From NCBI GenBank assembly GCA_016183945.1, contig JACPDP010000028.1:1-39352 (forward strand): DNA of 39,352 nucleotides, given 5' to 3'. Origin of the DNA: Magnetospirillum sp. Lineage in GTDB: Bacteria; Pseudomonadota; Alphaproteobacteria; Rhodospirillales; Magnetospirillaceae. A program made the translations under genes and the position numbers. The notes under the pieces were generated by a model that searched no databases, had not been told where the DNA came from, and saw only the letters and a program-made list of their open reading frames with translations. Below, piece by piece: positions 1-6,225 of this stretch (position 1 is the stretch's first letter; the number at the start of each line of letters is the position of its first letter).

Positions 1-57
1 CTGATCGACGCCGAGAGCAATCTGAAGGCCGCCCTCCAGGGTTTCCACAATCACTGA
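1..57 (+). CDS. C-terminal end of a CusB-like RND periplasmic adaptor (partial)
   Basis: Only the last 18 codons are in the window, in the frame that begins at base 1 and stops at TGA 55-57. The tail reads LIDAESNLKAAL and so on, which resembles the end of heavy-metal RND membrane-fusion (CusB/CzcB-type) adaptors, where a LIDSE-like stretch closes the protein. The CusA-type pump starts 14 bases downstream, the usual adaptor-then-pump order. The family call rests on this short tail plus context; the start lies outside the window. Confidence 0.6.
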   Translation: MIDAESNLKAALQGFHNH

Positions 58-71
58 CGCGGAGAGAGATC

Positions 72-3000
72 ATGATCGCCGGTCTCATCCGCTGGTCCGC
101 CAGGAACGTCTTCCTGGTGCTGATGGTCACCGTCTTCGTCATCGGCGCCGGGGTGCTGTCGGTGAAGCGCCTGCCGCTCGACGCGCTGCCCGATCTGTCG
201 GACGTGCAGGTCATCCTCTACACCGATTATCCCGGCCAGGCGCCGCAGGTGGTCGAGGACCAGGTCACCTATCCGCTGACCACCGCCATGCTGTCGGTGC
301 CCAAATCCAAGCTGGTGCGCGGCTTCTCGCTCTTCGGCGTCAGCTTCGTCTACATCCTCTTCGAGGATGGCACCGACATCTACTGGGCGCGAAGCCGCGT
401 GCTGGAATACCTCAACTTCGCCGCCAGGCGCCTGCCGCCGGGGGTGACGCCGAGCCTGGGGCCGGATGCCACCGGCGTCGGCTGGGTCTACCAGTATGTG
501 GTCCAGGCCAAGGACCGCTCGCTCGCCGAACTGCGCACCATCCAGGACTGGTATCTGCGCTATCAGTTGGCCAAGGCCGAGGGCGTCGCCGAGGTGGCCA
601 GCGTCGGCGGCTTCGTCCAGCAGTATCAGGTGGTGGTCGATCCGCAGCGGCTCCAGGCCTACGGCATCCCGCTCGCCAAGGTCAGCGAGGCCATCCGCAA
701 GAGCAACATCGACGTCGGCGGCCGGGTGGTCGAGATGGCCGAGACCGAGTTCGTGGTGCGGGGGCGCGGCTACCTCAAGGGCATCGGCGACATCCAGGAC
801 ATCGTCCTCAAGGTCCAGGCGGGGACGCCGGTGCTGCTGCGCGACGTCGCCCGGGTCGAGCTGGGGCCGGATGAACGCCGGGGCCTGACCGAGTTGAACG
901 GCGAGGGCGAGGTGGTCAGCGGCATCGTCCTCCAGCGCTTCGGCCAGAACGCGCTCGACGTCATCAAGCGGACCAAGGCCAGGATCGCCGAGGTGTCCAC
1001 CGGCTTGCCCGAGGGCGTCTCCATCGAGGCGGTCTACGACCGCTCCGACCTCATTTTGCGGGCGGTGGAGACCCTCAAGCACACGCTGATCGAGGAGAGC
1101 CTCATCGTGGCTGCGGTGTGCGTGATCTTCCTGCTGCACGTCCGCTCGGCGCTGGTCGCCATCGTCATGCTGCCGGTGGGGGTGCTGATCGCCGTCATGG
1201 TGATGGAATGGATGGGCATGACCTCGAACATCATGAGCCTGGGCGGCATCGCCATCGCCGTCGGTGCCATGGTGGACGCCGCCATCGTCATGATCGAGAA
1301 CGCCCACAAGCATCTCGAACGCATCAAGCCGGGCGACAGCCGGGTCGAGGCCCTGATCGCCGCCGCCATCGAGGTCGGGCCGTCGCTGTTCTTCGGCCTG
1401 CTGATCATCACCGTATCGTTCCTGCCGGTGTTCACCCTGGAGGCGCAGGAAGGCCGGCTGTTCAAGCCGCTGGCCTTCACCAAGACCTTTTCCATGGCGG
1501 GCGCCGCCGTCCTGTCGGTGACGCTGGTGCCGGTGCTGATGATCCTGTTCATCCGCGGCAGGATTCTCCCCGAGCGCAGGAATCCCATCAACCGCTTCCT
1601 GATCTGGGTCTATCGCCCGGCCATCCAGGGCGTGCTCAAGGCCAAGGTGCCGACCATCGTGGCGGCGGTGGCGGCGCTGGGCGTTTCGGTCTATCCGCTG
1701 AGCCGCATCGGCTCGGAATTCATGCCGACCCTCAACGAGGGCACCATCCTCTACATGCCGACGACGCTGCCGGGCCTGTCCATCACCAAGGCGGCGGAAC
1801 TGCTCCAGCTTCAGGACCGCATCATCAAGAGCTTCCCCGAGGTGGCATCGGTATTCGGCAAGGCGGGCCGCGCCGCCACCGCCACCGACCCGGCCCCCAC
1901 CGAGATGTTCGAGACGGTCATCAATCTCAAGCCCGAAAGCCAATGGCGGCCGGGCATGACCATCGACCGGCTGATGGCCGACATGGACAAGGCGTTGCAG
2001 ATGCCGGGCGTATCCAATGCCTGGACCATGCCGCTGCGCGCCCGCATCGACATGCTGTCGACCGGCATCCGCACCCCCATCGGCATCAAGGTGTTCGGCA
2101 ACGACCTCGACGAGATGGAGAGGCTGGCGCGCCAGATCGAAGCGGTGGTGCGCAATGTCCCCGGCACCACCTCGGCCTATGCCGAGCGCATCGGTGGCGG
2201 CTATTACCTCGACATTCAGCCCGACCGCGCCCAACTGGCCCGCTACGGCCTGACCATCGGTGACCTGCAGGAGGTCATCCTCACCGCGCTGGGCGGCGAG
2301 ACCGTGACCACCACCGTGGAGGGCCGCGAGCGTTTCTCGGTCAATGTGCGCTATCCCCGCGAATTCCGTAGCGACCCCCAGGCCATCGCCAGCCGCGTCC
2401 TGGTCAACACCATGGACGGCACCGCCATCCCCCTCGGCCAGCTGGCCAAGGTGCGCCTGAGCAAGGGACCGGCGGGCATCCGCACCGAGAACGCCCTGCT
2501 GTCCGCCTATATCTACGTCGACATTCGCGACCGCGACATCGGCGGCTACGTCGCCGAGGCCCGCAAGGCGGTGCAGGACAGTGTCCAGATGCCGCCCGGC
2601 TATTTCGTCACCTGGTCGGGGCAGTTCGAGTACATGGAGCGGGCGATCGAGAAGCTGAAGATCGTGGTGCCGGTCACCATCCTCATCATCTTCCTGCTGC
2701 TGTACCTCAATTTCAAGCGGGTGACCGAAACCCTGATCGTCATGCTGTCGCTGCCGTTCGCCCTGGTCGGCGGGTTGTGGCTGCAATGGCATCTGGATTT
2801 CAACATGAGCGTGGCGGTGGCGGTGGGCTACATCGCCCTGGCCGGTGTCGCCGCCGAGACCGGCGTGGTGATGCTGATCTATCTCGACCACGCCCTGAAG
2901 GAGATGAAGGCGAAGCGGGAGGCCGAGGGGCGCGCGTTCACCCGCGCCGACCTCTACGAGGCCATCATGGAAGGCGCGGTCGAGCGCGTGCGGCCGAAGA

Positions 3001-3245
3001 TGATGACGGTGGTGGCGATCATGGCCGGGCTGCTGCCGATCATGTGGAGCACCGGCACCGGCTCCGAGGTGATGCGCCGCATCGCCATGCCCATGGTCGG
3101 CGGCATGGTGTCGTCCACCATCCTCACCCTCATCGTCATCCCCGCCCTCTACGCGATGATCAAACAGGCGGGCCTTCCCCGCCACCCGATGCAGGGCAGT
3201 CAAGCCGACAAGCCTCTGCCGGAAACAGAACCGGCGCAGGCATAG
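72..3245 (+). CDS. cusA: CusA-type heavy-metal (Cu/Ag) RND efflux pump
   Basis: Inner-membrane proton-driven pump that, with a periplasmic adaptor and an outer-membrane channel, expels monovalent copper or silver. It has 1057 residues, the usual length for this family, with a TM1 signal-anchor near residues 12-30 and two repeats of TM helices plus large periplasmic loops. The TM4 motif GAMVDAAIVMIENAHKHLE is the CusA form, not the CzcA form. The methionine positions that bind Cu/Ag in E. coli CusA appear to be kept: the Met in PTEMFETV (about residue 613) and the Met in RIDMLSTG (about residue 660). A strong GGAGAGAG Shine-Dalgarno lies just before ATG 72. A DUF411 metal-binding gene follows after 16 bases, so adaptor, pump and DUF411 gene look like one operon. 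Metal choice is inferred from motifs only. Confidence 0.93.
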   Translation: MIAGLIRWSARNVFLVLMVTVFVIGAGVLSVKRLPLDALPDLSDVQVILYTDYPGQAPQVVEDQVTYPLTTAMLSVPKSKLVRGFSLFGVSFVYILFEDGTDIYWARSRVLEYLNFAARRLPPGVTPSLGPDATGVGWVYQYVVQAKDRSLAELRTIQDWYLRYQLAKAEGVAEVASVGGFVQQYQVVVDPQRLQAYGIPLAKVSEAIRKSNIDVGGRVVEMAETEFVVRGRGYLKGIGDIQDIVLKVQAGTPVLLRDVARVELGPDERRGLTELNGEGEVVSGIVLQRFGQNALDVIKRTKARIAEVSTGLPEGVSIEAVYDRSDLILRAVETLKHTLIEESLIVAAVCVIFLLHVRSALVAIVMLPVGVLIAVMVMEWMGMTSNIMSLGGIAIAVGAMVDAAIVMIENAHKHLERIKPGDSRVEALIAAAIEVGPSLFFGLLIITVSFLPVFTLEAQEGRLFKPLAFTKTFSMAGAAVLSVTLVPVLMILFIRGRILPERRNPINRFLIWVYRPAIQGVLKAKVPTIVAAVAALGVSVYPLSRIGSEFMPTLNEGTILYMPTTLPGLSITKAAELLQLQDRIIKSFPEVASVFGKAGRAATATDPAPTEMFETVINLKPESQWRPGMTIDRLMADMDKALQMPGVSNAWTMPLRARIDMLSTGIRTPIGIKVFGNDLDEMERLARQIEAVVRNVPGTTSAYAERIGGGYYLDIQPDRAQLARYGLTIGDLQEVILTALGGETVTTTVEGRERFSVNVRYPREFRSDPQAIASRVLVNTMDGTAIPLGQLAKVRLSKGPAGIRTENALLSAYIYVDIRDRDIGGYVAEARKAVQDSVQMPPGYFVTWSGQFEYMERAIEKLKIVVPVTILIIFLLLYLNFKRVTETLIVMLSLPFALVGGLWLQWHLDFNMSVAVAVGYIALAGVAAETGVVMLIYLDHALKEMKAKREAEGRAFTRADLYEAIMEGAVERVRPKMMTVVAIMAGLLPIMWSTGTGSEVMRRIAMPMVGGMVSSTILTLIVIPALYAMIKQAGLPRHPMQGSQADKPLPETEPAQA

Positions 3246-3261
3246 CCGAGGAGCAATGACG

Positions 3262-3732
3262 ATGGGGTTCAGGTTCAAGAAATCGAAACGGGCTGTGGTC
3301 GGTTCGGTCGCCCTCGCGCTGGTGGTCGGCGCCGCTACGCTCTTGCCGGTGTCGACGCCCGCCGTCGCCCGCGAGGCCGTGGTCTATAAAAACCCTGCCT
3401 GCGGTTGCTGCAAGGGCTGGGCAACCTACCTCCAGCGCCACGGCTACACGGTGACCGTGATCGACAGCGAGGACATGGACACGGTGAAGGACGACCTCGG
3501 CGTGCCGAAGAATATGCGGTCGTGCCACACCGCCAAGATCGACGGCACGGTCGTCGAAGGGCACGTACCCCTCGAAGCGATCGAGAGATTCCTGGCCGAA
3601 CCGCGCACCGCCAAGGGCATCGCCTCCCCGGGGATGCCGTCGGGGTCGCCCGGGATGGACGGGCCGAAGGACCCGAACCCGGTCTTTACGTTCGGCGCGC
3701 CGGGCAAGGGACGTCTATTGGGGACTTACTGA
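3262..3732 (+). CDS. Secreted DUF411 metal-binding protein
   Basis: Small exported protein of the DUF411 family, which is commonly found beside copper/silver efflux genes and is thought to bind metal. A basic N-terminus (FRFKKSKR) is followed by a hydrophobic stretch and an AVA-type cleavage site, giving a mature protein that begins near REAVVYKNP. The family's cysteine cluster NPACGCCKGW and a later SCHT motif are present, along with the typical PGMPxGSPGM near the C-terminus. There are two possible in-frame ATGs, 3256 and 3262. GAGGAG at 3248-3253 is 2 bases from the first and 8 from the second, so 3262 (156 residues) is preferred. It is the last gene of the cusA operon. A tandem-repeat promoter for the next gene begins 3 bases after its stop. 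Confidence 0.88.
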   Translation: MGFRFKKSKRAVVGSVALALVVGAATLLPVSTPAVAREAVVYKNPACGCCKGWATYLQRHGYTVTVIDSEDMDTVKDDLGVPKNMRSCHTAKIDGTVVEGHVPLEAIERFLAEPRTAKGIASPGMPSGSPGMDGPKDPNPVFTFGAPGKGRLLGTY

Positions 3733-3734
3733 AG

Positions 3735-3784
3735 TTTACAATTCTTTACACCGGTTTACCGGGCCATTCATCGGCGGGTTACGT
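3735..3784 (+). promoter_or_regulatory. Promoter with three tandem TTTACA-type boxes (copy 1)
   Basis: TTTACA at 3735-3740, TTTACA at 3745-3750 and TTTACC at 3755-3760 repeat at exactly 10 bases. TTACGT at 3779-3784 follows 18 bases later in the -10 position. On the minus strand the boxes read GTAAA-N5-GTAAA, the consensus of the OmpR-family regulator CpxR. The same layout recurs at 4760-4798 and 5461-5500, each time before a member of the same small-protein family. Regulator identity is inferred. Confidence 0.6.
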
Positions 3785-3842
3785 CGCGGGTGCCTAATCT
3801 CCTCATGCCGCGAACCGAGCGGCGATATGAATGGAGATGGCC

Positions 3843-4142
3843 ATGTTCAGGAAGATCGCCCTTGTCGCCCTCCCGGTCCTGGTGCTCGGCCTCGGCGGCA
3901 CCGCCCGCGCGGCGCCCCAGTGCGACGCCTCGATCAAGGAGGTCCAGGCCCAGTGGGACAAGATGTACCCCATGGGCATGGACAGCCCCAAGAACGCCCC
4001 CTACCGGACCGCGACCGACAACTTCCGGATCGCCAAGGAGAAGTGCAAGGCCGGCAAGACCACCGAGGTCGAGCAGTACCTCAACGTCGTCCGCGCGCAC
4101 CTCAACATGCCCGAGCACACGGTGCCGCATGATCGCAAGTAA
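3843..4142 (+). CDS. Small secreted protein of unknown function, paralogue A
   Basis: I do not recognise the family. The 99-residue product has a clear signal peptide (MFRKIALVALPVLVLG, cleavage after TARA) and a mature part of about 77 residues. It holds two cysteines and the core pattern I-K-E-V-Q-x2-W-D-x2-Y, NFRIAKEKC, YLNVVRAHLNMP. The same pattern occurs in the 4901-5338 product, so they are paralogues; the two cysteines are shared and could form a disulfide. GGAG at 3833-3836 sits 6 bases from ATG 3843, which favours this start over the in-frame ATGs at 3831 and 3837. It lies behind the tandem TTTACA promoter and just after the Cu/Ag efflux operon, so a periplasmic metal- or envelope-stress role is an inference from context and regulation only. 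Confidence 0.8.
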   Translation: MFRKIALVALPVLVLGLGGTARAAPQCDASIKEVQAQWDKMYPMGMDSPKNAPYRTATDNFRIAKEKCKAGKTTEVEQYLNVVRAHLNMPEHTVPHDRK

Positions 4143-4184
4143 CCCTTTCCCCGACTCTGGGCGCCTGGTTCCCTGAGCATGCCG

Positions 4185-4219
4185 TCGCGCCTGATCTTCT
4201 GAAAAGATCAGGTGCGATA
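4185..4219 (+). terminator. Stem-loop after paralogue A
   Basis: A 9-bp perfect stem (CCTGATCTT, 4191-4199, with AAGATCAGG, 4205-4213) around a 5-base loop extends to about 15 bp with two G-T pairs. It lies 43 bases after the stop. There is no T-run after it, so it may be a 3'-end processing or stabilising hairpin, not a classical intrinsic terminator. Confidence 0.45.
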
Positions 4220-4297
4220 CGGCTGCGGGATGCCGGAAGTGAATCCGCCTTCCTGAATGCCGATCCGTATGCCGAGGCTTGATCATGGAGGCCAGGC

Positions 4298-4372
4298 ATG
4301 CGTTTGCTCCTCGTCCTACTGCTTCTTGCCCTTTCCGGCGTCTTCCCTTCCCGGTGGCAGCACCTGCATTAG
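4298..4372 (+). CDS. Possible 24-residue hydrophobic peptide
   Basis: A very short frame starting with MRLLLVLLLLALSGVF and ending TAG 4370-4372. GGAGG at 4287-4291 lies exactly 6 bases from the ATG, one of the best ribosome sites in this stretch. The peptide is a signal-like or membrane-inserting helix followed by about eight polar residues (SRWQHLH). It could be a real small membrane peptide, or the signal-peptide stub of a longer gene cut off when the MITE at 4406 arrived; the stop comes before the MITE. No homologue is recognised. Confidence 0.35.
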   Translation: MRLLLVLLLLALSGVFPSRWQHLH

Positions 4373-4453
4373 CTGGATAGGGAGACGTGGTCGATCCATC
4401 GACAGGTGGCTTATGCCGATGTCCCATCAGCCCAGTCCACCAGTTCCAACCTT

Positions 4454-4482
4454 CGTCACCCCCGCGAAGGCGGGGGTCCATG
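4454..4482 (+). repeat. REP-like palindrome, unit 1, inside the MITE
   Basis: Reads CGTCACCCCCGCGAAGGCGG and so on, forming the stem ACCCCCGC/GCGGGGGT around a GAAG loop. It is the inverted partner of 4529-4557. Of the five differences between the two units, four are compensatory (CC:GG in one stem, TT:AA in the other), which argues that the hairpin itself is kept. This sequence type is a widespread dispersed repeat in proteobacterial genomes. Confidence 0.8.
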
Positions 4483-4528
4483 TTGGGACCAGCACGTTCT
4501 TCAACCACAATATGCTGTGCTGCCCGAC

Positions 4529-4557
4529 CATGGATTCCCGCTTTCGCGGGAATGACG
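4529..4557 (-). repeat. REP-like palindrome, unit 2, inverted, inside the MITE
   Basis: In reverse complement it matches the unit at 4454-4482 at 24 of 29 positions. The stem is ATTCCCGC/GCGGGAAT with a GAAA loop. The inverted pair around a 46-base spacer resembles a BIME-type arrangement. Confidence 0.8.
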
Positions 4558-4759
4558 GCTCTCTTCATGGGACATCGGCATAAGCCACATCGACAGTGTC
4601 CGGAATGCCGCCTTACCGTCACGGCCACTGATCCGCTCAGTGTTATAGATGATTTGGCGGTGCATCGAAACATCCGTGTGAGTTATACCAGCGCACTGTG
4701 GATATACTGCGGTGATCCATGCTAATTGTTATTGTTTCGTCATGCGCTGTTCCTTGATT

Positions 4760-4798
4760 TTTACAAAATTTTACTCGGATGTCGTCAGTGGGTTACGT
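4760..4798 (+). promoter_or_regulatory. Promoter with tandem TTTACA-type boxes (copy 2)
   Basis: TTTACA at 4760-4765 and TTTACT at 4770-4775 have a 10-base period; TTACGT at 4793-4798 follows after 17 bases. The opposite strand reads GTAAA-N5-GTAAA. The surrounding 100 bases are visibly AT-richer than the rest of the window. It drives the 4901 gene with a leader of about 100 bases. Confidence 0.6.
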
Positions 4799-4900
4799 TT
4801 CAGGGGTAGGGTGATCCTCGTTAGAACGCGGTTGAAGGGGGGGCTGGCCGATCGGCTTCGTCCTTTCCGCACCGAAGACCACATAGAGACGAGGTTCGCC

Positions 4901-5338
4901 ATGAAGACTATTCGCCTTTTCGTTCTCGCCATTCCCGCCCTCGCGGTGCTGGCGACCGCCACCGTCCAGGCCGCCGAGCCGTCCTGCAAGGACAATATCG
5001 CCGAGGTTCAGAAGCGGTGGGACACCGTTTACCACCGTGACGCGACTGGCCCCCACCCCCAGGTGAAGGAAAACTTCCGCATCGCCAAGGAACGCTGTGC
5101 AAAGGGCGACCAGAAGGAAGCGACCAACTACCTGGACGTCGTGCGCGGCCACCTGACCATGCCCATCATCAGCAAATCTGCCGGCGAACCGCTCCGCCAG
5201 GACCCCCGGTTCCATTCCGAGTCCGGGCCGAACCCCCATCACGACCCGGCGACCGTCCCGGCCATGGGGGGCAAAGCGGGTCCGGGAGCGCCGGAAATCA
5301 GGCCGGACGGAGCGTCGGCCCCCAACCTCGGCAAGTAA
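4901..5338 (+). CDS. Small secreted protein of unknown function, paralogue B
   Basis: 145 residues with a signal peptide (MKTIRLFVLAIPALAVLATA, cleavage near VQA-AEP). Residues 25-95 repeat the pattern of paralogue A: SCKDNIAEVQKRWDTVY, NFRIAKERC, YLDVVRGHLTMP, with the two cysteines in the same places. Unlike A it carries a further tail of about 50 residues rich in Pro, Gly and His (for example PNPHHDP and GGKAGPGAP), which looks disordered and might bind metal. GAGG at 4891-4894 is 6 bases from ATG 4901; the open frame extends upstream but has no comparable ribosome site. It has its own tandem-box promoter (4760-4798) and a good terminator after it. Function unknown. Confidence 0.82.
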   Translation: MKTIRLFVLAIPALAVLATATVQAAEPSCKDNIAEVQKRWDTVYHRDATGPHPQVKENFRIAKERCAKGDQKEATNYLDVVRGHLTMPIISKSAGEPLRQDPRFHSESGPNPHHDPATVPAMGGKAGPGAPEIRPDGASAPNLGK

Positions 5339-5394
5339 TCATGCCGATGGTTCGATAGGCAAGCCCCCGGTTGTTTAACGGGTTGTCCAATGCG

Positions 5395-5427
5395 GCGGGA
5401 GACAGAAGTCTCCCGCTGAGGCCTTTT
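5395..5427 (+). terminator. Intrinsic terminator after paralogue B
   Basis: A perfect 9-bp stem GCGGGAGAC (5395-5403) / GTCTCCCGC (5408-5416) with an AGAA loop is followed by a short T-rich run (CCTTTTC). It separates paralogue B from the third promoter at 5461. Confidence 0.7.
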
Positions 5428-5460
5428 CAGGCATGTGTATTAACGGTATGCAGGCGCACG

Positions 5461-5500
5461 GTTACAAAATTTTACAATCGATGACATCCGCCATTTACGT
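5461..5500 (+). promoter_or_regulatory. Promoter with tandem TTTACA-type boxes (copy 3)
   Basis: GTTACA at 5461-5466 and TTTACA at 5471-5476 have a 10-base period; TTACGT at 5495-5500 follows after 18 bases. It lies 40 bases before the start codon of a deleted paralogue and now probably drives the lipoprotein gene at 5643. Confidence 0.58.
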
Positions 5501-5540
5501 GGCGATGTTGTGATGACTTCTCTGCCAGTAGGAGTTTGTC

Positions 5541-5650
5541 ATGAAGCGGATTGTGCTGCCTTCGCTGTGGCCGACAATTTCCGGATCGCCAAGAAGGACG
5601 TGGTGCGCGGTCCCCTCCACTTGCCATTCGTCGGCGTGAAACATGGCTGA
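5541..5650 (+). pseudogene. Remnant of a third copy of the small secreted protein
   Basis: The ribosome site (AGGAG, 5530-5534) and ATG 5541 are intact and begin MKRIVLPSL, like a signal peptide. Two frames over, from 5573 to the TGA at 5648-5650, the DNA reads DNFRIAK directly joined to KDVVRG, then PLHLPFV. This matches NFRIAK and DVVRGHLTMP of paralogue B with about 14 codons lost between them. So at least two deletions have occurred: one in frame inside the core, and one that removed most of the signal peptide and front of the core and shifted the frame. The 5' signals and the family fingerprint are directly visible; decay from a full copy is inferred. Confidence 0.72.
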
Positions 5651-5810
5651 CCACGTGTTCTCCAGCCTTGTCCGCCCGATTCTGATCGTCGCCGTCGCGG
5701 TGTCGCTCAGCGGCTGTCTGCCTATGATGGCGTTGATGATGGGAGGCCATGGCGCCACCGGCAGCCATGACACGTCGCATGGCCAGGACCCCGCTCCGGG
5801 AAAGGAGTAG
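5643..5810 (+). CDS. 55-residue Met/His-rich lipoprotein
   Basis: A tiny lipoprotein: MADHVFSSLVRPILIVAVAV followed by the lipobox LSGC with the acylated Cys at residue 25. The 30-residue mature part is Met- and His-rich (PMMALMMGGHG, then SHDTSHGQ), a composition seen in copper/silver binding peptides. Asp is not at position +2, so it would probably go to the outer membrane. The start overlaps the end of the paralogue remnant (its TGA is 5648-5650). No clear Shine-Dalgarno precedes ATG 5643, so translation may depend on ribosomes leaving the remnant frame. Its transcription probably comes from the tandem-box promoter at 5461. Metal binding is inferred. Confidence 0.68.
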   Translation: MADHVFSSLVRPILIVAVAVSLSGCLPMMALMMGGHGATGSHDTSHGQDPAPGKE

Positions 5811-6009
5811 GGCTCGAAGATCTCTCGCTCCTTCAGATGGCCCGAAAGCGCCGGCATCCCGCATCAGCTCGCCGGGCATGACACGCTGAGCCGCGTCTTC
5901 GTCTTCGGCCGCCGCCAGTCTTCGGCCGGTTGATTTCTTGGTTTTCTCCGTACCGCCTTGACGTCTGCCCCACACTCCATCAGCCTTGAGGAGGGCATTG
6001 GAGGACGGC

Positions 6010-6222
6010 ATGAAGACGGTGGCGGCGATCTCGTTTCGCGACAATCACAGCATCAGCATGGACATCGAGGACGTCCACGGCATCGACCTGAGCGCGCCCA
6101 TGCAGATGGAGGACGGCACCTGGATCTGCGAGCTGCTGGTGCGGAGCAGCAACGGCACGGTTGCGTTGCAGATGGTGGCGGATTCGCCGGGGAAGCTGGC
6201 GGTATCCAACTTCCCCGACTGA
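6010..6222 (+). CDS. Small conserved-looking protein of unknown function
   Basis: 70 residues with no signal peptide or TM segment, fairly acidic, with alternating hydrophobic and polar residues suggesting a small beta-rich cytosolic domain (KTVAAISFRDNHSISMDIED, then GTWICELLVRSSNG). GGAGG at 6000-6004 lies 5 bases before ATG 6010, which decides the start over an in-frame ATG at 5986. It stands alone, between the lipoprotein gene and a convergent lipoprotein gene that ends 3 bases past its stop. The 199 bases before it (5811-6009) hold no other gene that I can see. I do not recognise the family. Confidence 0.65.
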   Translation: MKTVAAISFRDNHSISMDIEDVHGIDLSAPMQMEDGTWICELLVRSSNGTVALQMVADSPGKLAVSNFPD

Positions 6223-6225
6223 ATG

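Larger units (their letters stand above)
4406..4588. mobile_element. 183-bp MITE with 22-bp perfect inverted ends and 8-bp target duplication
   Basis: Bases 4406-4427 are the exact reverse complement of 4567-4588 (ends begin GTGGCTTATG and so on). The octamer ATCGACAG directly flanks both sides (4398-4405 and 4589-4596), as expected for a target-site duplication. No transposase frame fits inside, so it is non-autonomous and must have been moved in trans. Inside are two inverted palindromic repeats (4454-4482 and 4529-4557) and a further CAGCAC/GTGCTG pair, so one strand could fold into a nested long hairpin. Several IS families make 8-bp duplications; I cannot name the parent. It sits between paralogues A and B without breaking either. 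Confidence 0.85.

Noticed and set aside
51..3278. A 1075-codon open frame on the minus strand across cusA
   Set aside because: It is antisense to a clear RND pump, is His/Asp/Gly/Arg-rich without recognisable motifs, and is the common result of high-GC third-position bias.
3768..4673. 301-codon minus-strand frame running through the MITE
   Set aside because: It passes through terminal repeats and REP units; the AKAGIH and RLRGGD peptides are the usual translation of those repeats, not a protein family.
4712..4900. Longer N-terminus for paralogue B starting at 4712
   Set aside because: The extension covers the tandem-box promoter, lacks a ribosome site and would bury the signal peptide.
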